NCBI GenBank assembly: GCA_041399065.1
Contig: JAWKTN010000005.1
Coordinates: forward strand, 186,001-250,000
Source: JAGQPD01 sp020426865
GTDB lineage: Bacteria; Planctomycetota; Planctomycetia; Pirellulales; Pirellulaceae
DNA length: 64,000 nt
Direction: 5' to 3'
Part shown: positions 56,501-64,000 of the stretch, piece by piece
Position numbering within the stretch: position 1 is the first letter of the stretch
Layout: each line of letters starts with the position of its first letter
Made by a program: the position numbers and the translations under genes
The notes under the pieces: model-generated
Seen by the model: the letters and a program-made list of their open reading frames with translations, nothing else
Told to the model about the DNA's origin: nothing
Databases searched by the model: none

Positions 56501-57666
56501 GCACTTACCGTAATTGTCACCGTCGCGGCCGCCGATGTACGTGTCGCATCGTTGGCCGTATACGTAAAAGTGACGGTTCCAGTAAAACCCGATGCTGGCG
56601 TGTAAGTAAACGAACCGTTGGGATTTAGCACCAACGAGCCACTATTGGGGGCCGTTGCCAATTGGGCAGTCAGCGTATCGCCGTCAGCATCGGTATCGTT
56701 GCGGAGCACACCGTCCGTCTGGTTGACGGTCAACACCGTACCTGTAGACGTTGAGTAAGCATCAGCGTTAGCAACCGGAGCTTGATTCGCGCCATTGTTG
56801 GGAACATCCGTGGCGCCATCGCGAATAGCCTGCGCGAGGTCGCTGTTGCCAGCCATCTCTTCGGCGCGAGCCACCATGCGACGCAATTGTGTCTGAACGG
56901 TTGGGCTCGATGCGAAGAACCACGTGATCGAGATAAAATCGGGCTGCAGACTCATTTCGCCGAAATTGTTGTTGGCGACCGTCTGCCCCCCCTGCACCAC
57001 GATATTGCCGAACGTATCATTGCTTGTCGTAGCCCCGCTCGCAGACGTGGTGTCCTTGCCATCGATCAACGCGTGAGGCTGGATCTCCGCCAACTGATAG
57101 GTACCGGACGCCAATCCGGTGAACGAGTAGGCACCGGTATCCTCGGTCAGCATGGTAAGATCGACCGAACTGCCTGCCGTCGTTGTTCCGGTCAGACGAA
57201 TCTGAGTACCAGGTACACCGACCTCTGTGCCGTCTTTGACTCCGTCGTCGTCGGTGTCGAGATAGACAAATCCTGACAATTGGTTGCTCGCCGAATTCGT
57301 GATGGCCACCGTAACTTCTGCAGTGTCCGTCAATCCCTCGGTATTACGTACGGTATACGTGAAGGTGTCGACCCCAACAAATCCACTCGTTGCCAGATAG
57401 TTGAGTACTCCGTTTCCAATCGATACGGTTCCATGTGTCCCCTGCGTAATGGCCGAGATCGTCAGCGTCGACGAATTGGTATCATCCGACACGTCGTTTG
57501 CCAATACATCGAATACGGCTGACGTGCCGTCGTTGGCGGCATTGAACAAGTCCGCGGCGGCGACTGGCGCCCCGGTCAATACCAAACGGGATTCGAGGTT
57601 TTCCGTCTGAAGTCGGTTGGCCCAGCGATGGAAGTGCCGCCGGAAAGGAAGACGTTTCTTCGACAT
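53566..57666 (-). CDS. Giant cadherin-like repeat surface protein with embedded DsbA-like domain
   Basis: A 1366-residue protein from the ATG at 57666 (a start at 57738 is possible). The N-terminal QTENLESRLVLTG is typical of large planctomycete surface proteins. One cadherin-like repeat, an SdrD-B-like domain (SGFVYLDTDDDGVKDGTEVG) and eight further about 95-residue repeats (motif GSFTYTP…GTDTFTYRVSDG) follow. Then a cadherin repeat (FQIAENSPSGTSVGDVV) is interrupted by a DsbA-like domain at about 1113-1270 with CPVC (Cys1134/Cys1137) and a cis-Pro-type GTPTFYLQG. The repeat resumes at NRLTGELVVEDTSLLDFE. Repeats carry Ca-type Asp clusters (NDTDADGDTL). It is probably secreted and surface-bound. 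No membrane anchor or known sorting signal is seen; it ends FADDTDWWV. Confidence 0.88.
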   Translation of the reverse strand: MSKKRLPFRRHFHRWANRLQTENLESRLVLTGAPVAAADLFNAANDGTSAVFDVLANDVSDDTNSSTLTISAITQGTHGTVSIGNGVLNYLATSGFVGVDTFTYTVRNTEGLTDTAEVTVAITNSASNQLSGFVYLDTDDDGVKDGTEVGVPGTQIRLTGTTTAGSSVDLTMLTEDTGAYSFTGLASGTYQLAEIQPHALIDGKDTTSASGATTSNDTFGNIVVQGGQTVANNNFGEMSLQPDFISITWFFASSPTVQTQLRRMVARAEEMAGNSDLAQAIRDGATDVPNNGANQAPVANADAYSTSTGTVLTVNQTDGVLRNDTDADGDTLTAQLATAPNSGSLVLNPNGSFTYTPASGFTGTVTFTYTANDATRTSAAATVTITVSAATGAVPVAVADNYRVDVGDFLITDQTDGVLANDTDTDSSSLTALLVSDASNGTLTLNNNGTFVYVPDTEFHGTDTFTYEVSDGVNTSNVATVTIVVNTIPVAAADSYNVNEDATLVVTTANGVLVNDVDADDDPLTATKLSDPANGTLTFSNSGTFTYTPNANFNGTDSFTYSADDGFSDSAVVSVTITVANVNDAPMAVAKSYTTDRNTTLTVVAADGVLNGASDLDVNDTLTAVLVQDVAHGDVTVESNGAFVYLPESNFSGTDTFTFRVTDGVAQSAETTVTITVNSTIGTPPTANDDLYEIAVNGTLNVAQATGVLFNDVDPDSTSLAVTVVDDVTDGTLVLNSNGSFTYDPDAGFHGADTFTYRINDGDNLSDPATVTILVNSRPNAIADNYEVDEEQLLSVNAATGVLSNDTDADSDTLTATVLDTPSNGAFSFMNNGSFTYTPLAEFNGTDTFTYRVSDGLSTSDVVTVTITVRPVNDPPVAAANSYNLDEGSVLVVNAAGGVLTNDSDVDATAPLTAVLVQDVQHGTLVLASDGSFTYEPDSGYSGTDTFTYRASDGTDESAETAVTLSILTVNDPPVAANDAYSTAANTELQLSGAAGLLLNDSDPEGNSLTASIVTPPAHGTLALTGTGAFLYTPDTDFSGTDTFTYRVNDGNSDSNVATVTIEVLAANTFQIAENSPSGTSVGDVVAQQALGSSVVYEIVNNSIDNRLVLAADDHLSGDPTAPVVLIEYLDIQCPVCEFYHPIIRSMEQTFAGELLVVRRHFPLQSVHPNAMEAAHVAEAAGRQGKFDEMVDLLYEKHDEWADEADPTAKFLQYAGDLGLNITQYNSDVVDPVITQRIQRDLDDITALGGTGTPTFYLQGTKIANTSELQFNSTVQAAVNAVNQPFSINRLTGELVVEDTSLLDFETTPSFTFTVSVTDTSGVQAVETVTVNLTNVTESTNVPAVGSIVATSATEAAFADDTDWWV

Positions 57667-57845
57667 GTACGACCGATCCCAATAGCTTGTTGTGAATCTT
57701 ACAAAACGGCACCCCAGTTCCATCTTGCTTGTGTTCAACAGTCAAAGCAAGCAATTGGAGCCCAAATTGCCGACGCTACCAGGATTATTTTAACGGTCGT
57801 ATGAGCAAATCAAGACATAATATTTCGCCACCGCCGGTGCCCCGT

Positions 57846-59174
57846 CTACCGCTTCTTGTTCTGGACCAGCTGAGTAAACACCATCAATACGCCGATCGCC
57901 GCCGCGACCGACTTGGCTCTTTCCCAAGTCGAAAGGCCGATTAGATCGTCCACGGTAACGACCCTGTCTGACGAATATCCTGCACTGGGCGCTCCCGCTG
58001 CATCGACGGCAATGCCGCCGTAATTCCCGGGTGGCGGCGGCAGATACGGCGAAACTCGGTCGGCCCGATAGTCCCTTCCGGCGATGGCCGGCGGTTTGTA
58101 ATAGGGCGTCTCTTGATTATGGTCTATGACACGCGGCTGCGAGGATGCGACCGGCGGAACTCGGGAATAGCCGTTAACTGCCGACACATCCGACCAACCG
58201 CGGGCGTCACGCCGCTGTTCGGCGGGGGCGACCGGAACCGTTCTCTCCGACGCCGCCACCGTGTTGGTCAACTGCATTTGCTGTCGCACGCCAACCTGGT
58301 GGTCAGGATGGTTGGCTACCTGACTAATCGGGCCATCGGCAGCGGATCGGGGGGCTGGCATGAATGGCGGCGGCACCTCCTGTTCCGGCTTGCTGTTTTG
58401 GTGCGATTGGTCAGCGGCCAACTGCGAGGACGTCGCATCCTCGTCACCGCGCAGAGCAATGCTGATGGGATCGAGAAACCAGCGTACCCGGCCGATGTAA
58501 CTGCCGGAGGTCTTGCCGCGGGCCGACCCGAACAGGACTCCCGCCAATTCACCATGATCGTTGAGTATCGGCCCACCCGAGTCGCCCTGCCTCGCGCCGG
58601 CCGACAATTCCACCATCTCAAATGGCAGACTTCCGTCTCCTGGGGAGACGTAGGTTGTACATCGTCCCGTCGCCGCACGGTACTTGCCCTGCTGTCCGTA
58701 TCCGGCGATGGTCAATATATCGCCTGGCATCGGCGCTTGTTGCGCCAATGGAAGCGGTTCGATCTCTGGCTTATGAATCGCTAGTACCGCTAAGTCCCAA
58801 TCATCATCGGTCTTCAAGACCTTGGCCGACGTCCGCAATCCGCCCGGAAAGACAACTTGGACTGGCCCCGTGGCATCTCGGACGACGTGCCAATTCGTCA
58901 GCACCAACCCTATGTCACCGAAATAGTCCACATAGGACCCCGATCCCAAAGCGGTCGCACCTTGTTCCGGCGCGATCACTCGAACAATCGCCGGATGCGG
59001 CGTTCCCCCGGATGGGTTCCACATCTGTGACATCATCGCCGGAACACCATCCCGCGCCATACCTGGAACCGCAAGGTATACGAGTATTCCGAGTGATAAC
59101 ACACCATGTGTCACCAAAAGTCGCTCCAATGCTTGACCTACTGTCCGTGCAAGGCTGTTTGTAGTTCGGTACAT
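57846..59174 (-). CDS. Membrane-associated trypsin-like serine protease
   Basis: A 442-residue protein from the ATG at 59174 (GGAG before it). The longer frame to 59633 overlaps the RHH-like gene and is rejected. An N-terminal hydrophobic segment (THGVLSLGILVYLAVPG) is followed by the protease domain with full triad: His96 (LTNWHVV), Asp127 (DDWDLAVL) and Ser199 (GDSGGP). A Pro/Gln/Ser-rich region and a C-terminal membrane helix (SVAAAIGVLMVFTQLV) follow. No PDZ domain is present, unlike DegP. It may be tethered at both ends with the protease outside. It follows the RHH-like gene by 41 bp. Confidence 0.9.
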   Translation of the reverse strand: MYRTTNSLARTVGQALERLLVTHGVLSLGILVYLAVPGMARDGVPAMMSQMWNPSGGTPHPAIVRVIAPEQGATALGSGSYVDYFGDIGLVLTNWHVVRDATGPVQVVFPGGLRTSAKVLKTDDDWDLAVLAIHKPEIEPLPLAQQAPMPGDILTIAGYGQQGKYRAATGRCTTYVSPGDGSLPFEMVELSAGARQGDSGGPILNDHGELAGVLFGSARGKTSGSYIGRVRWFLDPISIALRGDEDATSSQLAADQSHQNSKPEQEVPPPFMPAPRSAADGPISQVANHPDHQVGVRQQMQLTNTVAASERTVPVAPAEQRRDARGWSDVSAVNGYSRVPPVASSQPRVIDHNQETPYYKPPAIAGRDYRADRVSPYLPPPPGNYGGIAVDAAGAPSAGYSSDRVVTVDDLIGLSTWERAKSVAAAIGVLMVFTQLVQNKKR

Positions 59175-59215
59175 ACGACTCCTTTGGCGCGGCCATTGAG
59201 CGATCGATTCGCCCG

Positions 59216-59497
59216 TCAGGCCGCGATCGGACGCCCCCCTTTCAACTCTTCGTCGCGGTGAGGAAAAGGGGCCCCATGGTTGTACAAATCCTGCAATCGC
59301 TGTATCTCGGCACGAAACGCGCTCTCCGCCAACTTTGCAAGTGTCATTCGAGCAGGATACCCCGCCAAAAAGACTGTCGCGTTGCGCGCCTCGTCCAATA
59401 CGTCGGCCGGCAGGTAAAGGGTCGCTCGGATTCGAGAATTTGTTCGTTTCACAAACGGTACCGATGCAATCTGCGGTCGCGTGGGCTGATGGGACAT
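59216..59497 (-). CDS. Small RHH-like (ribbon-helix-helix) DNA-binding-type protein
   Basis: A 93-residue protein from the ATG at 59497, behind AAGGA. A strand-helix-helix segment (IRATLYLPADVLDEARNATVFL) is followed by LTLAKLAESAFRAEIQRLQ, and a basic tail ends EELKGGRPIAA. This resembles small centromere- or operator-binding proteins found next to parA or as orphan regulators. No ParA is nearby. It may regulate itself and the protease downstream or the divergent M14 gene. Confidence 0.7.
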   Translation of the reverse strand: MSHQPTRPQIASVPFVKRTNSRIRATLYLPADVLDEARNATVFLAGYPARMTLAKLAESAFRAEIQRLQDLYNHGAPFPHRDEELKGGRPIAA

Positions 59498-59770
59498 GCG
59501 AATCCTTTCCAATTGAATTACGTGCTTTTCCGACTGTAAGGCGGCGCGGGGCACCAACCACAGGCGGCCGCCGCCATCCATGCTGGCCGTCAATGCTGGC
59601 ACGGGTGCTATCGCTGATATCGGCAAACGTCATCTAATACTGCAAACGTCGTACGTTTGTCGTCAGACTTTGCGCAATTCGCAATGCTCCTCGCCGCCCC
59701 GCCGCGACTTCGCTATATTAGTCGTCCGACGAAACTACCATCGCTATGATCGCGCTCGAGGCTTCACAAC

Positions 59771-61528
59771 ATGGAATCATCCTTCGCATGGCAGAATTAC
59801 CACCGCTTCCAGACTTGGCGCGACGATCCTTATACGCTCCGCCACGCCGATGTGATCCGCATCTTGAACGACCTCCAGGCCGTCGATTCCGTTACGATGC
59901 AGGTCACAGAAGTTGGCAGGTCATTCGAACAGCGCGCGATTTCGCTGGTAACGATCGGCGGCGGACCGAAAAAGCTCCTGCTGTGGTCGCAGATGCATGG
60001 CGATGAACCGACTCATACCGTCGTACTGCTCGACCTGCTCAAATTCCTACAATCTGAACCATTCGACCCGCGTGCCCGGACAATCCTCGAGAACTGTACC
60101 CTGGCAATGATACCAATGTTGAATCCCGACGGCGCGGAACAACTCACTCGGCGCAATTCGCAACAAATCGATATCAATCGCGACGCGCGCGATCTACAGA
60201 CTCCGGAAGGGCGCATCTTGCGTCAGGTGGTAAATGAATTCAAACCGGACTTTGGGTTCAACCTGCACAATCAGAACCGCCGGACCGCGGTCAATTCCGC
60301 CGGAGACTTGGCGGCGGTGTCGTTACTGGTGCCCCCGCTGGATGTTTCCGACACACAAACGCCGCAAACGCGCGATGCAGCCCGAGTCGCGGCAACCTTT
60401 CTGCAATCCATCTCACCATACTGCCCGCAAAATTTTTCTCGCTACGACGCCGACTATATGGCACGCGCCTTTGGCGAATGGGTACAGACCAGTGGAACTC
60501 GGACGGTCCTCGTCGAGGCCGGAGGTTGGAAGCCCCCGACAGGAGCAACTCGCGAACAGTTACACTTTACTGGCATGTTTGCCACGATCCACGCGATCGC
60601 GACCGGCGAATACGCAAGTGCCGACCCGGCCGAATACGATCGCCTTCCGCGGTCACATGAGCATTCGGCCGTCGAACTGATGATCCGCGACACGTGGCTA
60701 TTGCGCACATTCAGCGGCGCAGCCTACCAGGCCGACATCGGTATCAATATGTCGAACGACCTGCGGCCGCTGGACCACGATGCGCGAGGAACCATTGTCG
60801 ATTGGGGCGATCTGAGTGTCCAAGGTGGAATTCGAGAAATCAACGCGGCCGACTTTGCCGCCACGTCCCTGATTTGCGTTCCCGGAATGATCCGCTTCGT
60901 TGAAAACTGGAATGACGACCCCGATGCCGCTCGATCTCAATCAAGCCACTTGCTGTCGCAGGGTGTTACCACGGCCTTGATTCCGATAGACTTGGATAAT
61001 GCTGAGGCTTGCCAACACTGGCAGGACAGCTCCCACCGCCAACAACCGATCCATTTGGCGTGCATTGGAGTCGGTCGCCCTTTGAGGCTGCCCCCTAGTT
61101 CCCTTGCGACTCGGCGACTCTTGCAAATGGTTTCCGCCGGTATGCTGGCCGTCCATGACACCGAAGTGCACCCTGAGATCGAAGCTTATCTCAATGCGTT
61201 GGAAATCCCAATCTTAAACCGCCACGAACTATTTGGCTGCGAGATCGGAGACAGTGAGGAACCGCCGGTCAGCGTGGTTGACAACCTCAAACGACACGAG
61301 CGTCTTCGGATGCGATTGAAACTCCACCGGCACGGATTACTCGGCCTTGGCCAATCCGCCGATATTTGCCTACTGCAATGCGATCCAGCCCCACAGGTTG
61401 AGAACCTCGCCTGGTCCGCGTTGCGTTGCGCCATCGTTGATGGCGTCATCGCCTGGAGCAACGGTCAGTTACTCGACGACGCCCGCGGCACCATCATTCG
61501 TCGCGCAGAAGCTGCTGGCTGCCGATAA
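59771..61528 (+). CDS. M14-family zinc carboxypeptidase with C-terminal amidohydrolase-like region
   Basis: A 585-residue protein without a signal peptide. The first about 300 residues are an M14 peptidase: SQMHGDEPT (zinc His and Glu), MLNPDGAEQLTRRNSQQIDINRDA (substrate-binding), FNLHNQNR (zinc His) and VLVEAGG (catalytic Glu). The rest (about 310-585) differs and ends with HGLLGLGQSADICLLQCDPA and AIVDGVIAWSNGQLL. These resemble the composite beta-sandwich that closes amidohydrolase (dihydroorotase-like) enzymes. It could cleave or process peptidoglycan or other peptides in the cytoplasm. The fusion is unusual. Confidence 0.88.
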   Translation: MESSFAWQNYHRFQTWRDDPYTLRHADVIRILNDLQAVDSVTMQVTEVGRSFEQRAISLVTIGGGPKKLLLWSQMHGDEPTHTVVLLDLLKFLQSEPFDPRARTILENCTLAMIPMLNPDGAEQLTRRNSQQIDINRDARDLQTPEGRILRQVVNEFKPDFGFNLHNQNRRTAVNSAGDLAAVSLLVPPLDVSDTQTPQTRDAARVAATFLQSISPYCPQNFSRYDADYMARAFGEWVQTSGTRTVLVEAGGWKPPTGATREQLHFTGMFATIHAIATGEYASADPAEYDRLPRSHEHSAVELMIRDTWLLRTFSGAAYQADIGINMSNDLRPLDHDARGTIVDWGDLSVQGGIREINAADFAATSLICVPGMIRFVENWNDDPDAARSQSSHLLSQGVTTALIPIDLDNAEACQHWQDSSHRQQPIHLACIGVGRPLRLPPSSLATRRLLQMVSAGMLAVHDTEVHPEIEAYLNALEIPILNRHELFGCEIGDSEEPPVSVVDNLKRHERLRMRLKLHRHGLLGLGQSADICLLQCDPAPQVENLAWSALRCAIVDGVIAWSNGQLLDDARGTIIRRAEAAGCR

Positions 61529-61572
61529 ACCTTGATACCCGCAAAACAAGAGATGGAGGCCCGGAGTATATC

Positions 61573-62343
61573 ATGCTGAATCGGATTTGGTTCTGGCTAC
61601 TACTGTTAGGAATACTCTACGGTTTTGGCAAATCGGCGTATCGCTCGATCACGCTGTCCGATGCCGCTGGCAGGTCACACGGAACGTCGACAACGTTACT
61701 CGCGGTGGATGAATCCACGGACGACGATGATGCGTCAGCTACATCGCCGCTGCTGGATACAGGAAAACAACTTTCCGAAGCGGCCGTAGAATCCGCAAAG
61801 CTCTCTGTCGAAATCTGCCTGGGACTCATCGGCATCATGGCCCTGTGGCTCGGACTCTTGAAGATCGCTAACGATGCAGGCATGGTCCAGGCGCTGGCCG
61901 CTCTATTGCGTCCGGCAATGCGTTGGCTGTTCCCCGACGTGCCAGACGGCCATCCGGGTCAGGCGGCGATGGTGATGAATATCGCGGCCAATATCCTCGG
62001 ACTGGACAACGCCGCGACACCATTTGGGTTGAAGGCGATGCGTGAACTGCAGGCACTGAATTCTTCCGACGATACGGCAACGGACGCCATGGCCACGTTT
62101 CTGGCGATTAACACCAGCAGCGTGACATTAGTACCGGTAACGATCATCGCCCTGCGAGCCGCCGCGGGCAGCTCGGATGCGACTCGCCCAATGGCGGGAA
62201 TGATCCTTGCGACCTGTGTAAGCACGATCGTCGCCATTGTCGCAGTAAAAGCGTTGGCACGTACAAAGCGGTTTTCCGCCGACCGTCCGCGGACCATCAC
62301 CGCACTCACGACGGCCAATGAGTCGCTATCGAGAGGAGAATGA
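61573..62343 (+). CDS. SpmA-like nucleoside-recognition (Gate) membrane protein
   Basis: A 256-residue membrane protein with Gate-domain features: SAKLSVEICLGLIGIMALWLG, NIAANILGLDNAATPFGLKAM and TFLAINTSSVTLVP. It is the partner of SpmB, whose gene follows 4 bp later. In Bacillus the pair is needed for spore maturation; in non-sporing bacteria the pair is widespread with unknown transport role. CGGAG lies before the ATG. Confidence 0.92.
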   Translation: MLNRIWFWLLLLGILYGFGKSAYRSITLSDAAGRSHGTSTTLLAVDESTDDDDASATSPLLDTGKQLSEAAVESAKLSVEICLGLIGIMALWLGLLKIANDAGMVQALAALLRPAMRWLFPDVPDGHPGQAAMVMNIAANILGLDNAATPFGLKAMRELQALNSSDDTATDAMATFLAINTSSVTLVPVTIIALRAAAGSSDATRPMAGMILATCVSTIVAIVAVKALARTKRFSADRPRTITALTTANESLSRGE

Positions 62344-62347
62344 CCGA

Positions 62348-62914
62348 ATGCAAATGTTCTTTTATACGATGGAACTGATCAGCGCCTGGACCATCCCGTT
62401 CGTGATCCTGCTGATCGTCGTCTGGGGGGCGATCAAAAGGGTTCCGCTGTACGAATCGTTCGTCAGTGGCGCGAAGGAGGGCTTCGACGTAGCGGTCATG
62501 ATTATCCCATACTTGGTTGCGATGCTGTTCGTGATTAACGTGTTTCGGGCGAGCGAGCTGTTTGGCGATATCCAATGGGCCGGCCAATGGCTGCTCACGC
62601 GGATCGGCTGGGGTGATTACGCCGACACGCTGGAGCTGTTGCCACTGGCATTGACAAGGCCGCTTACCGGGAGCGGTTCGCGGGCGTTGCTGGTTAGCAC
62701 GATGACGGAACACGGTCCGGACAGTTTTCTAGGCCTGACGGCGTCGCTGATGATGGGGAGTACCGAAACGACCTTTTACGTGATCACCGTATACTTCGGC
62801 GCCGTTCAGATCAAGAAAATGCGACATACGTTACCTGCCTGCTTGATCGCCGACGCGGCAGGAATGGCGGCCGCCATTGCCATTGGCTACCTATTGTATT
62901 TTGGGCAACGCTGA
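62348..62914 (+). CDS. SpmB-like nucleoside-recognition (Gate) membrane protein
   Basis: A 188-residue protein with the Gate motif region MIIPYLVAMLFVINVFRASE, ALTRPLTGSGSRALL and MGSTETTFYVITVYFG. ATG at 62348 behind GAGAGGAGA; a longer frame from 62318 is rejected. It is cotranscribed with the spmA-like gene and followed after 25 bp by an LD-carboxypeptidase. Confidence 0.92.
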   Translation: MQMFFYTMELISAWTIPFVILLIVVWGAIKRVPLYESFVSGAKEGFDVAVMIIPYLVAMLFVINVFRASELFGDIQWAGQWLLTRIGWGDYADTLELLPLALTRPLTGSGSRALLVSTMTEHGPDSFLGLTASLMMGSTETTFYVITVYFGAVQIKKMRHTLPACLIADAAGMAAAIAIGYLLYFGQR

Positions 62915-62939
62915 GTCCCCCCGCACGGGAGTGCTTGAA

Positions 62940-63923
62940 TTGAAAACCAAGTCGACGACAGGCGCAGCGGACTGCAGGCCGACGCACTTTCCCCAGCCGC
63001 TGTGCACGGGGGATTTGATCGCGATCGTGGCTCCAGCAAGTACGCCCGATCCCGATTCGATTACCCGGTCCTTGGAATATTTGCGGGACCGAGGGTACCG
63101 GATCCGAATTGGCGGCGACCCATTTGCGAAACGTGGCTACCTGGCGGGAGACGATCGGGCACGTGCTGACTCTTTAATGTCTGCCTTCACCGACCCTGAC
63201 GTGCGCGCCATCTTGTGCGCTCGAGGAGGTTACGGCACGGGACGCATCCTGGAGTTTCTCGATTTCGATACGATATCGCGAAACGCGAAAATAGTTGCCG
63301 GATACAGCGACATCACGGTGCTACATGCCGCCATTGCGTCCCAATGTAATTTCGTGACTTACCACAGTCCCCATCCGCAGGACGGATGGGGTTGCGTCGA
63401 CCAGCTGTGTCAACAGACGTGCGATTCATTCTGGTCGCAGCTGGAATCACCCAGCATCTTCGATGATCGGGATGGCAACGCGCCCCGACCGCTGGAGCTT
63501 GTGTCCGGCACCGCCCTTGTTGAAGGGACCGCGGAGGGGCGGCTATTGGGCGGGAACCTCGCGGTTTTTGTCACGTTACTTGGTACGCGTTTCATGCCTG
63601 ACATGCGTGGCGCGATTCTGTTTTTGGAGGACATCGGCGAGCGTCCCTACCGCGTCGACCGTTACCTGTCGCAATTGCGCCTGTCCGGGGTCCTGAAACA
63701 GCTTGCCGGCGTGATCTTGGGACACTTTGCCGACTGCACCGGGGACCCGCACGACGACAGCCTGACGCTCGACGAAGTATTCGCGGACTATTTCGGCGAT
63801 CTGGGGATCCCAGTCTGGCAGGGTTATCCTAGCGGTCATGCAAGGCCCAACCTGACATTACCGTTGGGAGCCACGATTCGGCTCGACACCAACAATACCG
63901 ACCAATATACAGACGGCGATTGA
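62940..63923 (+). CDS. LD-carboxypeptidase (S66/MccF family)
   Basis: A 327-residue S66 peptidase. Start taken as the TTG at 62940, 8 bases behind GGGAG; a GTG at 62931 is an alternative. Front motif GDLIAIVAPASTP, GGYGTGRILEFLDFD, nucleophile Ser near 123 in GYSDITVLHA, YHSPHPQ, Glu in LFLEDIGERPYRVDR and His in GVILGHFADC. LdcA trims the terminal D-Ala from peptidoglycan tetrapeptides, MccF cleaves microcin; the first role is more likely here. Planctomycetes have peptidoglycan, so this fits. Confidence 0.92.
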   Translation: MKTKSTTGAADCRPTHFPQPLCTGDLIAIVAPASTPDPDSITRSLEYLRDRGYRIRIGGDPFAKRGYLAGDDRARADSLMSAFTDPDVRAILCARGGYGTGRILEFLDFDTISRNAKIVAGYSDITVLHAAIASQCNFVTYHSPHPQDGWGCVDQLCQQTCDSFWSQLESPSIFDDRDGNAPRPLELVSGTALVEGTAEGRLLGGNLAVFVTLLGTRFMPDMRGAILFLEDIGERPYRVDRYLSQLRLSGVLKQLAGVILGHFADCTGDPHDDSLTLDEVFADYFGDLGIPVWQGYPSGHARPNLTLPLGATIRLDTNNTDQYTDGD

Positions 63924-63933
63924 TAGCATCTCG

Positions 63934-63957
63934 ACAGTACTATACATTTACTGTACA
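63934..63957. promoter_or_regulatory. Short repeat cluster, possible operator of a gene beyond the right edge
   Basis: ACTATACA (63939-63946) and ACTGTACA (63950-63957) are near-identical direct repeats 11 bp apart. ACAGTA (63934-63939) and TACTGT (63949-63954) form an inverted repeat in the same stretch. It stands out from the GC-rich surroundings and lies after the LD-carboxypeptidase stop. It resembles a repressor site, but no gene is visible downstream in the window. Confidence 0.35.
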
Positions 63958-64000
63958 CTCCTGTGGCAACTCTCTGCACCACGCCTGCGGTGCGGGGCCG

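Noticed and set aside
59175..59633. N-terminal extension of the serine protease frame
   Set aside because: It overlaps the RHH-like gene in another frame, is low in homology and lies before a good GGAG site with the ATG at 59174.

Overview
The window reads as chromosomal DNA of a planctomycete, most likely of the Pirellulales/Rhodopirellula type. This is inferred from its gene families: a MoxR-DUF58-BatA-type operon, a DUF1559 prepilin-like protein paired with a small lipoprotein, a BBP7-type outer-membrane protein, CRTAC1/UnbV proteins, multi-CxxCH cytochromes with a PA14 domain, sulfatase and ThuA proteins, dockerin/PEP-CTERM proteins and cadherin-like giant surface proteins. I saw no rRNA, tRNA, CRISPR array, insertion sequence or phage genes. 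Genes are on both strands in short operons.

Layout. 1-5655 (minus): MoxR ATPase, DUF58 protein, BatA-like VWA protein and a second VWA membrane protein that runs off the left edge. 6114-13808: DUF900 lipoprotein, intradiol dioxygenase-like protein, glycine-rich EF-hand protein, EEP phosphatase, cardiolipin synthase and a PEP-CTERM/dockerin protein. 14182-16875 (plus): envelope glycosylation module of GT2, a lipid-A-synthase N-terminal-domain protein and an ArnT-like GT39. 16904-18451: lipoprotein and DUF1559 protein. 18672-22790: a very long CRTAC1-UnbV-TlpA-TPR gene interrupted by one in-frame TGA. 23379-32328: Uma2 remnant, beta-propeller plus pentaheme cytochrome pair, large MscS channel and DUF2237 protein. 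32420-40005: sulfatase, 12-residue-repeat protein, ThuA protein, a large unknown exported protein, a coiled-coil protein, an orphan nucleotidyltransferase and a DUF3127 protein.

40016-51087 is a sugar-acid catabolic island: TRAP transporter (DctP/Q/M), enolase-superfamily dehydratase-like protein, aldo/keto reductase, YjhG/YagF-type dehydratase, Zn-alcohol dehydrogenase, GntP permease and a FAH-family (2-keto-3-deoxy-acid dehydratase-like) enzyme. Together these suggest non-phosphorylative oxidation of an aldose or uronate released by extracellular polysaccharide breakdown. 51330-63923: response regulator, BBP7 protein, giant cadherin-like adhesin carrying a DsbA-like domain, trypsin-like protease with an RHH-like protein, M14 carboxypeptidase fusion, SpmA/SpmB and an S66 LD-carboxypeptidase.

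The most striking observation is the in-frame TGA at 20805-20807 in the CRTAC1-family gene. The reading frame and the family homology continue directly through it. Seventeen bases after the UGA comes a perfect 6-bp stem with a GGUCG loop, closely matching the geometry and loop of the bacterial SECIS of E. coli fdhF. I infer a selenocysteine-containing, thioredoxin-linked lipoprotein.
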